Shown here in pieces: positions 50,220-55,742 of a stretch of DNA of 55,742 nt. This DNA comes from Helicobacteraceae bacterium. Lineage in GTDB: Bacteria > Campylobacterota > Campylobacteria > Campylobacterales > Helicobacteraceae. The stretch's first letter is position 1. Each line of letters begins with the position of its first letter. The stretch is taken from positions 1-55,742 of the forward strand of contig CAAFVR010000031.1 in assembly GCA_900766555.1 (NCBI GenBank). Direction: 5' to 3'. The notes under the pieces were generated by a model. The model had not been told where the DNA came from, did not search any database, and worked only from the letters and a program-made list of their open reading frames with translations. The position numbers and the translations under genes were made by a program.

Positions 50220-51026
50220 CTATCTAGATCTAGGCGTTAGAGCCAGCACAATGCCCATGCAAATTGTAGATACGATCACAACGCAAGCCCCAATACTCAA
50301 ATCAAATGCATATGAAATGCCAAAACCACTCCAAATAAAAAATAGCGATAAAGCCCATGATATCCACATTTGCGCGGCTAAACTTTTTGCAAAAATGCTA
50401 GCAATATAAGCTGGGATGGATAAAATTGAGATCACTAAAATGAGTCCGCCAACGCTCATACTCATAACCACGCCCAAAGAAATTAGCACATAAATAATCG
50501 TATAAAAAGCCCTAACTTTTATATTTTTCAATTGGCAAAAATGGCTGTCATAAAAAATGCCAAAAATCTCTCTATAAAAAATGGCCACAAAGGCTAATAA
50601 AATGAGATCAAATATGCCAATTTGCACTAAATCCTGCGTTGAAATCGCAATAATTGAGCCAAAAAGATAGCTTGAAATATCGCTCCCATAGCCTGGACTT
50701 AGATCCATTGAGATGACGCCAACTGCCATGCCAAAAGCCCATATTGCTGCGATATGTGAATCTAGGCGTTTTTCATGCCAAAAAGCCGTATAAGCCATGA
50801 TTAAGCCGCTTATTACAGCTACAATGCCAGCTCCCAAAATCGTACTAAAGCCAAAAAATAATGCTATCCCAACCCCGCCAAAAGCGCTATGTGCCACGCC
50901 GCCTGCTAAAAATACACTCTTGCTTGAAACGACCATAGATCCGATAATGCCAGCCACAATTGACACCAAAAATGAGCCAATAAGAGCATTTAGTAAAAAT
51001 GGATACGCGCTAAAAAACGCAAGCAT
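50220..51026 (-). CDS. ZnuB-type metal ABC transporter permease
   Basis: Membrane-spanning subunit (268 residues, about eight helices) of the ABC-3 family that moves Zn2+ or Mn2+. Family blocks are AGIIGSMVVSSKSVFLAGGVAHSAFG at the N-terminus and SVGGLILVISILSIPAYIASI in the last third. The ATPase and the substrate-binding protein usually encoded beside it are not adjacent, so this permease stands alone here. GAAGGT precedes the ATG. Confidence 0.85.
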   Translation of the reverse strand: MLAFFSAYPFLLNALIGSFLVSIVAGIIGSMVVSSKSVFLAGGVAHSAFGGVGIALFFGFSTILGAGIVAVISGLIMAYTAFWHEKRLDSHIAAIWAFGMAVGVISMDLSPGYGSDISSYLFGSIIAISTQDLVQIGIFDLILLAFVAIFYREIFGIFYDSHFCQLKNIKVRAFYTIIYVLISLGVVMSMSVGGLILVISILSIPAYIASIFAKSLAAQMWISWALSLFFIWSGFGISYAFDLSIGACVVIVSTICMGIVLALTPRSR

Positions 51027-51083
51027 AAGCGACCTTCAAAAGCTTAATTTTACCTTTAATAATTAACTAATAATATGTGCGGC

Positions 51084-52247
51084 TTATTTCAAAAATTGCT
51101 CTATTATCAAATCATCAATATGTTTAAAATGCTTGATATTTCCAAAAAGATGGCGATGCAAATGCCCCTTGGCATCAAATTTAACCAGCCTTAGTAGATC
51201 TAATTGATTTGTCTTTAAATAATTTTTAAGGCTTATATAATCGATATTTTCAATCCCATTTATTCTTTTGTCGCGCTTTTCCATCCCGTAATGAAAAGAA
51301 AATAGCCCAAGAAACAATATATTTTTGGCGCCATAACGGAGATTCTCAACGCCTGAATCATGTAGCACATAAAAAACGCTTGGATCAATTGGCAAAAGCA
51401 CATGATCGCTCGCATTTAGCACGCAAAAGCCATCATGTTTATTTTGCACAAGCGGAATGTATATTTCATCGCTCAAAAGCTCTTCTTTTGATAGCGCAAC
51501 TTTAGTCTCATATGCGCGTTTACCGATATTTAGACCGCTTAAACTAAAGGCACATTTGCCATTTATTTGCATGCAAAATTTTAGATATTTTTGCAAATAT
51601 AATTTACTTCCTAAAAATGCATAAAATGGCTCCAAAAATTTACCAAGCAGCCTACTTTTTCTATGCGTTTGTAAATAATCTAGCTTTAAGATATTTTTGC
51701 GCAAAGCAAGCAATTTATCTGTGAAATACACATGATCGCCATCAATTTTTATGTAATATTTATAGCTTGTTTTTGTGAGACCAAAATTATAATAATGCGC
51801 GATGGAATGCACGGAATTTGCAGGGATGTGGCTTGATAGGCTGCGTTTTTTCTCATTTTTCAAGAATTTTTGCTTAATTTTTGAGGCTTCTTTTGAATCG
51901 TTTAATACATGGGATCCATTTGGCGCAATGACCTCAGGCGTATAATAAAAAAGCTTAATTTTATCTGGATATTTCTTTGCAAAATCTTTGCAAATCGCAT
52001 ATGTTTCATCCATGCCGGATCTATCAATATGCTTTTGGCATGTAATTATTAACTCATCTAGCGCTGGGAGCGCGCTTTCTATCGCTAAGCCAACGGATCT
52101 AGCCTCATTTTTGACGCGCAAATGCCCCGAAATGCCGAGCTTTCGCGGGGCTAAAAAATCATCTTTACATATTTTAAATTCGCTGTCTTTTTCAAGCGTA
52201 TGGATATTATCTTTATCAAAAAACAAAGCCTGCGCAAAAGTTCTCAT
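51084..52247 (-). CDS. CgtA-like (GT2/GT12) glycosyltransferase
   Basis: 387 residues. SGHLRVKNEARSVGLAIESA followed by LPALDELII, and YYIKIDGDHVYFTDKL match in order the N-terminal and DxD blocks of C. jejuni CgtA, the GalNAc transferase of ganglioside-mimicking LOS. The rest is divergent, so the donor sugar is open. The ATG overlaps the dnaK stop by four bases (ATGA), coupling a surface-sugar enzyme to the heat-shock operon; no separate promoter fits in between. Confidence 0.65.
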   Translation of the reverse strand: MRTFAQALFFDKDNIHTLEKDSEFKICKDDFLAPRKLGISGHLRVKNEARSVGLAIESALPALDELIITCQKHIDRSGMDETYAICKDFAKKYPDKIKLFYYTPEVIAPNGSHVLNDSKEASKIKQKFLKNEKKRSLSSHIPANSVHSIAHYYNFGLTKTSYKYYIKIDGDHVYFTDKLLALRKNILKLDYLQTHRKSRLLGKFLEPFYAFLGSKLYLQKYLKFCMQINGKCAFSLSGLNIGKRAYETKVALSKEELLSDEIYIPLVQNKHDGFCVLNASDHVLLPIDPSVFYVLHDSGVENLRYGAKNILFLGLFSFHYGMEKRDKRINGIENIDYISLKNYLKTNQLDLLRLVKFDAKGHLHRHLFGNIKHFKHIDDLIIEQFLK

Positions 52248-54115
52248 TCAACTTCTGCATCTATTACATCATCATCTTTTTTCTTCTCATTTTGGCTATT
52301 TTGGCCGCCTTGATTTTGCGTATTTTGCGTATTTTTAGCCAAATTTGCTTGAGCATTTTTAAGCACATCAATTTTGGCTCTTATTTCTTCAACAGTTGCA
52401 TTTTCATCCGCGATGGCCTTTTTTAGATCCGATATGGCAGCATTAATCGTGTCTTTTGATGGCTCATTTTCGCCCGCTTCGTCAAGCGCTTTTTCAACCT
52501 GATGTATCAAAGCGTCGCCTTCATTTTTGGCCTCGATAATTTCTTTGCGCTTTTTGTCGCCCTCTTTGTGGAGCTCGGCATCTTGCACCATTTTTTGTAT
52601 CTCAGCATCGCTTAGCCCTGAAGATCCAGTAATTTTAATCTCTTGAGATTTGCCACTTGTTTTATCTTTAGCTGAGACCACCAAAATGCCATTTGCATCA
52701 ATATCAAAAGTCACTTCAATTTGTGGCACGCCGCGCGGCGCTGGCGGGATGCCTTGGAGATCAAATCGACCTAGAGATTTATTATCCTTTGCGATGTCGC
52801 GCTCGCCCTGCAATACTGATATTGACACTGCTGGCTGGTTATCTTCTGCGGTTGAGAAAACTTGCGTTTTCTTAGCCGGAATCGTGGTGCCGCGATCAAT
52901 TATTTTAGTCATAACGCCGCCTAGGGTCTCAATTCCAAGGCTAAGTGGCGTAACATCAAGTAAAAGTACATCTTTTACATCGCCTTTTAAAACGCCGCCT
53001 TGGATTGCTGCGCCAAGTGCTACAACTTCATCTGGATGCACAGATTTATTTAAATCTTTGCCAATAAAACTTTTGACCATTTCTTGCACTTTTGGTATGC
53101 GCGTAGATCCACCAACCATTACAACTTCGCTAATGTCGCTTTTGCTAAGGCCCGCATCTTTGATAACTGAAGAAATTTTATCTATCGTTTGTGAGATCAA
53201 ATCATCAATTAAACTTTCAAATTTTGCTCTTGTTAGCTTTTTTACAAAATGCTTTGGTCCGGAAGCATCAGCTGTTATAAATGGCAAATTTATTTCTGTT
53301 TCTTGCGCAGAACTTAACTCTTTTTTGGCATTTTCTGCGGCATCTTTTAGACGCTGCAATGCTAGAACGTCATTTTTGATATCAATACCGCTTTCATTTT
53401 TGAACTCAGAACTGGCCCAATCAATGATGCGATTATCAAAATCATCTCCGCCTAAAAATGCATCCCCGCCTGTGGCTAGCACTTCTACGACATTATCGCC
53501 CGTTTCAAGCACGGTAACATCAAATGTGCCGCCGCCTAGGTCATAAACCATAATTTTTTCCGCATTTTTTTTATCCAAACCGTAAGCTAGTGCGGCTGAA
53601 GTTGGCTCATTTATGATGCGCAAGACATTTAGCCCAGCGATTGTGCCAGCTTCTTTTGTGGCCTTACGTTGTGAGTCATTAAAATACGCAGGCACGGTTA
53701 TTACAGCCTCTGTGACTTTTTGCCCAAGATAGCTTTCGGCATCCTCTTTTAGCTTGCTTAATATTTTGGCTGATATTTCTTGAGGCGTATAAATTTTGTC
53801 ATTTATTTTTATTGCGCAAGCGCCATTGCGATCTACAATCGAATATGGCAAGCGCTTTTGTGCGGATTTAGCCTTATCTTCATTAATCATAAGCCCCATG
53901 ATGCGCTTAATTGAATAGATCGTTTTTTCCGGATTTGTGATAGCTTGGCGCTTTGCACTTTCACCTACTAAAATTTCATCTTTATCTGTGAAAGCCACGA
54001 TTGATGGCGTCGTATTTTTACCCTCTTTATTTGCAATAATTTTGGCCTCATTGCCCTCAAATACCGCCATCGCTGAATTTGTAGTTCCTAGATCAATTCC
54101 AATAACTTTTGACAT
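52244..54115 (-). CDS. dnaK: Molecular chaperone DnaK
   Basis: Hsp70, 623 residues. The ATPase domain begins with GIDLGTTNSAMAVF and has YDLGGGTFDVTVLE and VGGSTRIPKVQE; the substrate-binding domain follows LLDVTPLSLGIET. The C-terminal end is rich in Asn, Gln and Lys and finishes with DDDVIDAEVE, close to the usual EEVxxxDxx tail. Twenty bases separate it from grpE, in the common hrcA-grpE-dnaK order. Confidence 0.98.
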   Translation of the reverse strand: MSKVIGIDLGTTNSAMAVFEGNEAKIIANKEGKNTTPSIVAFTDKDEILVGESAKRQAITNPEKTIYSIKRIMGLMINEDKAKSAQKRLPYSIVDRNGACAIKINDKIYTPQEISAKILSKLKEDAESYLGQKVTEAVITVPAYFNDSQRKATKEAGTIAGLNVLRIINEPTSAALAYGLDKKNAEKIMVYDLGGGTFDVTVLETGDNVVEVLATGGDAFLGGDDFDNRIIDWASSEFKNESGIDIKNDVLALQRLKDAAENAKKELSSAQETEINLPFITADASGPKHFVKKLTRAKFESLIDDLISQTIDKISSVIKDAGLSKSDISEVVMVGGSTRIPKVQEMVKSFIGKDLNKSVHPDEVVALGAAIQGGVLKGDVKDVLLLDVTPLSLGIETLGGVMTKIIDRGTTIPAKKTQVFSTAEDNQPAVSISVLQGERDIAKDNKSLGRFDLQGIPPAPRGVPQIEVTFDIDANGILVVSAKDKTSGKSQEIKITGSSGLSDAEIQKMVQDAELHKEGDKKRKEIIEAKNEGDALIHQVEKALDEAGENEPSKDTINAAISDLKKAIADENATVEEIRAKIDVLKNAQANLAKNTQNTQNQGGQNSQNEKKKDDDVIDAEVE

Positions 54116-54134
54116 GTTTTTCCTTTTTTAATTT

Positions 54135-54650
54135 TTAATTTTTTACAATCGATACCATCGCTGGTCGCAAAATGCGCGTTCTATACTTATAGCCTCTTTG
54201 TAACACTTGCGAAATAGCCCCATTTTCTAGATCCGCATGGCTTACTTGCATAATGCATTCATGCGCATTTGGGTCAAATTCACAATCGCATGAAATCTCG
54301 CAAATCTCGTATTTTCCAAGTATTTTTAAAAATCCATCAATAACTAAATTTATGCCATCATAAATAGCGCTTGATTCTTTTGCGGCCTCTAGGGCATTAT
54401 AAAGCGCATCTAAGATGGGCAGCAAATCTCGCGCAAAACTCTCATTTGCATATTCGAGCGCTTGGGATTTCTCGCGCGCAAGGCGCTTTTTGACATTCTC
54501 AAAATCTGCAAAAACGCGCAAATATTCATTTTGTAATTCTTCATATTTCTGCTTATAATCCTGCTCTTTATCATCTGTTGCCTCTTGTGCTTTTTGTTCT
54601 TCTGTTTCTTGCATTTCTTCTGTTTTTTCTATTTTTTCATTCTCAGACAT
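54135..54650 (-). CDS. grpE: Nucleotide exchange factor GrpE
   Basis: Co-chaperone of DnaK. From ATG 54650 (AAGGAGTAAT upstream; longer starts lack a site) it is about 171 residues: an acidic N-terminus, a long helix (QKYEELQNEYLRVFADFENV), the DLLPILDALYNALE core, and a C-terminal beta domain with VLQRGYKYRTRILRPAMVSI. It begins one base after the hrcA stop. Confidence 0.95.
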   Translation of the reverse strand: MSENEKIEKTEEMQETEEQKAQEATDDKEQDYKQKYEELQNEYLRVFADFENVKKRLAREKSQALEYANESFARDLLPILDALYNALEAAKESSAIYDGINLVIDGFLKILGKYEICEISCDCEFDPNAHECIMQVSHADLENGAISQVLQRGYKYRTRILRPAMVSIVKN

Positions 54651-54651
54651 A

Positions 54652-55452
54652 TTACTCCTTGATTTGTGTAAAAAATTCGCCAAAATTTGCATACAGCGAG
54701 CCTACACAAAGCATCTTTGCGCTTGTTTTTGCAAATTCTACATTTTGAACCAATCCCATGTAACCCTCCGTGAAATGCGGATAAAAATGCGCGCCATTTT
54801 GCAAATGCGAAAAAATATCGCCATTTTTGCAATCGCTAAATAAATCAAATCTCTGATCAGCTATTAAAAATGCAAGCTCTTTTAGCTCAAAATGCGTGGT
54901 TTCAAATGTGCGCAAATCCCTGATCTGGCGCAACAGATCTGATGCCATAAGCTGATTTGCGATACTTTTAATGTCACTCAAATTTAGCCCGATTAAATCT
55001 TGCAAAAAGCGCTGAAGCTGCGGTTTAAATGGCGAAACCACCATATCTTTATCGCCATCTTTTGCCTCAAAAATTAGCACCAAAAAATCGCTAAGCTCTT
55101 TAACTTCGACTAATTTTTTGTCATTTTTCGTTGAAATTAACACATAAACATGATGTTTTTTGCAAGCCTGCTCTATCTCTTTTGCGCTCTTTAATTTTAT
55201 TGTCGAATACTTCGGATCTAGCTTTTTTTGCCAATAATTTTTCATAGCCAAATGCGTTGGAATGCGTCCGCTTGAGGCATGCTGTTTCGCCAAAATGCCA
55301 TTTTTGCTTAAAAAATTAAAATGATTTCTTATCGCAGCAGACGACATCTTCAGCCCAAATTCGCCCTTTAGATTCTCAGATCCGATTGGCTTTGGCTTTT
55401 GCAAATATGACAAAATGATCTTATCGAGCAAAAACTCTCTGTCATAAGCCAT
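54652..55452 (-). CDS. hrcA: Heat-inducible transcription repressor HrcA
   Basis: Represses chaperone genes through CIRCE operators in most bacteria. The N-terminal winged helix is visible in FLLDKIILSYLQKP and SSAAIRNHFNFLSKNGIL, followed by HASSGRIPT, a motif typical of HrcA. At 266 residues it has the shortened length usual for Campylobacterota. I see no canonical CIRCE (TTAGCACTC-N9-GAGTGCTAA) in the upstream region; a 12-base inverted repeat there is a candidate alternative operator. First gene of the hrcA-grpE-dnaK-CgtA-like run. Confidence 0.88.
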   Translation of the reverse strand: MAYDREFLLDKIILSYLQKPKPIGSENLKGEFGLKMSSAAIRNHFNFLSKNGILAKQHASSGRIPTHLAMKNYWQKKLDPKYSTIKLKSAKEIEQACKKHHVYVLISTKNDKKLVEVKELSDFLVLIFEAKDGDKDMVVSPFKPQLQRFLQDLIGLNLSDIKSIANQLMASDLLRQIRDLRTFETTHFELKELAFLIADQRFDLFSDCKNGDIFSHLQNGAHFYPHFTEGYMGLVQNVEFAKTSAKMLCVGSLYANFGEFFTQIKE

Positions 55453-55495
55453 GGCTATCCAACTAAATTTCCAAAAATATACAACATAAAAGTAA

Positions 55496-55533
55496 ATAAA
55501 TCTAGCAAATGCACTATAAAATGCTAGATTTAT
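55496..55533 (-). promoter_or_regulatory. Inverted repeat upstream of hrcA
   Basis: Perfect 12-base arms (ATAAATCTAGCA and TGCTAGATTTAT) flank a 14-base spacer, ending 43 bases before the hrcA ATG. It could be the operator for HrcA or HspR in place of CIRCE, or a transcription stop for the autotransporter gene that ends about 90 bases upstream in the same direction, although there is no clear U-run and the loop is long. It does not match CIRCE. Confidence 0.5.
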
Positions 55534-55621
55534 GTATATTTTCGATACTTTTTATTATATCTTAGTCGCTTACACTAAACTTTACTAACCCTTTTATATA
55601 ACATTTCTTTACATATTGTCA

Positions 55622-55742
55622 TCAAAACCCCCATCTCACTCCCGCTTTGATTTCATAGATCTTGTTTAGATGGCTTAATGCGTTAGTTTGCGCATTTATT
55701 GTGACGCTTAGGTCGTTATTAAGCTTTATGACAGATGCGAGA
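55622..55742 (-). CDS. 3' end of a second autotransporter-type outer-membrane barrel (partial)
   Basis: Minus-strand frame ending at TGA (complement of 55622-55624) and running off the right edge. Its last 14 residues, NKIYEIKAGVRWGF, are nearly the same as those of the partial gene at the left edge. Upstream, HLNK and the alternating polar/apolar residues fit the last strands of an autotransporter barrel. The passenger is outside the window. Confidence 0.7.
   Translation of the reverse strand, partial: LASVIKLNNDLSVTINAQTNALSHLNKIYEIKAGVRWGF

Noticed and set aside
52650..53546. A 298-codon open frame on the plus strand inside dnaK
   Set aside because: It is the antisense shadow of dnaK, which is clearly coding on the minus strand. 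It has no binding site and its composition is that of a reverse-complement frame.
55453..55621. CIRCE operator upstream of hrcA
   Set aside because: No TTAGCACTC-N9-GAGTGCTAA or near match is visible; only the unrelated 12-base inverted repeat is present.
1..55742. CRISPR arrays, insertion sequences, prophage or integrase genes
   Set aside because: No spaced direct repeats, transposase or integrase motifs were seen. The recurring octamer is dispersed at irregular distances and is not an array.

Overview
The window is a gene-dense, AT-rich chromosomal segment from a member of the Campylobacterota, most likely Campylobacter or a close relative. The evidence is the gene content and the protein sequences: a Peb4/Cbf2-type chaperone, a CmeDEF-like efflux operon, ccoNOQP followed by a DUF4006 gene, the flgM-flgN-flgK and flgB-flgC-fliE blocks, ThyX, an hrcA-grpE-dnaK order and a CgtA-like LOS glycosyltransferase. 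I see no rRNA, CRISPR array, insertion sequence or prophage. One tRNA (Ser, GGA) is present. No stretch over 300 bases lacks a gene.

Layout. 1-121 is the 3' end of an autotransporter barrel gene reading into the window; a paralogous 3' end reads in from the right (55622-55742). 192-3381: mog, moaC, an HsdM/HsdS-like fusion, a hexapeptide-repeat transferase and a small membrane protein. 3421-6733: flgM, flgN-like, flgK and a TIGR02757 gene. 6759-8885: rpmB, pgsA, xseA. 8882-9767 (minus): NlpE-like protein, small lipoprotein, YdcH-like protein. 9844-11670: speA. 19492-11663 (minus): one compact run from ccoN through the cbb3 oxidase genes and accessory membrane proteins into three pilin-like proteins, a PilT-like ATPase and a WecA-like transferase. 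22306-19536 (minus): ftsW, a phosphoribosyltransferase, tilS. 22420-25543: flgB, flgC, fliE, ftsI. 25571-31407: cmeDEF-like efflux operon and an outer-membrane barrel. 37351-31357 (minus): uvrB, thyX, polA, dapF. 37396-37818: a lipoprotein. 47978-37828 (minus): ppsA, a phase-variable glycosyltransferase, pepD, an ABC-F ATPase, peb4, fba, efp, rplM, rpsI and tRNA-Ser. 48078-49148: an LpxR-like lipid A deacylase. 55452-49145 (minus): hrcA, grpE, dnaK, a CgtA-like glycosyltransferase, a zinc/manganese-type ABC permease, a small membrane protein and an outer-membrane protein.

The most striking signal is not a gene. The octamer TAGATCCG (or its complement CGGATCTA) occurs at least 41 times by eye, about once per 1.4 kb, in both orientations, in several reading frames and also between genes. 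Base composition predicts about one or two. Density and spread resemble the DNA uptake sequences of Neisseria and Pasteurellaceae. I know of no such sequence in Campylobacterota. The window also carries pilin-like genes and a PilT-like ATPase, the sort of machinery that uses such signals, but the link is inference.

A second strong signal is a G14 tract near the 5' end of a family 2 glycosyltransferase gene. The ATG with the best ribosome binding site is out of frame at 14 G and in frame at 12 or 15, so this copy reads as phase-OFF. With the CgtA-like transferase, the WecA-like transferase and LpxR, the window carries several genes likely to shape or vary the cell surface glycolipid.
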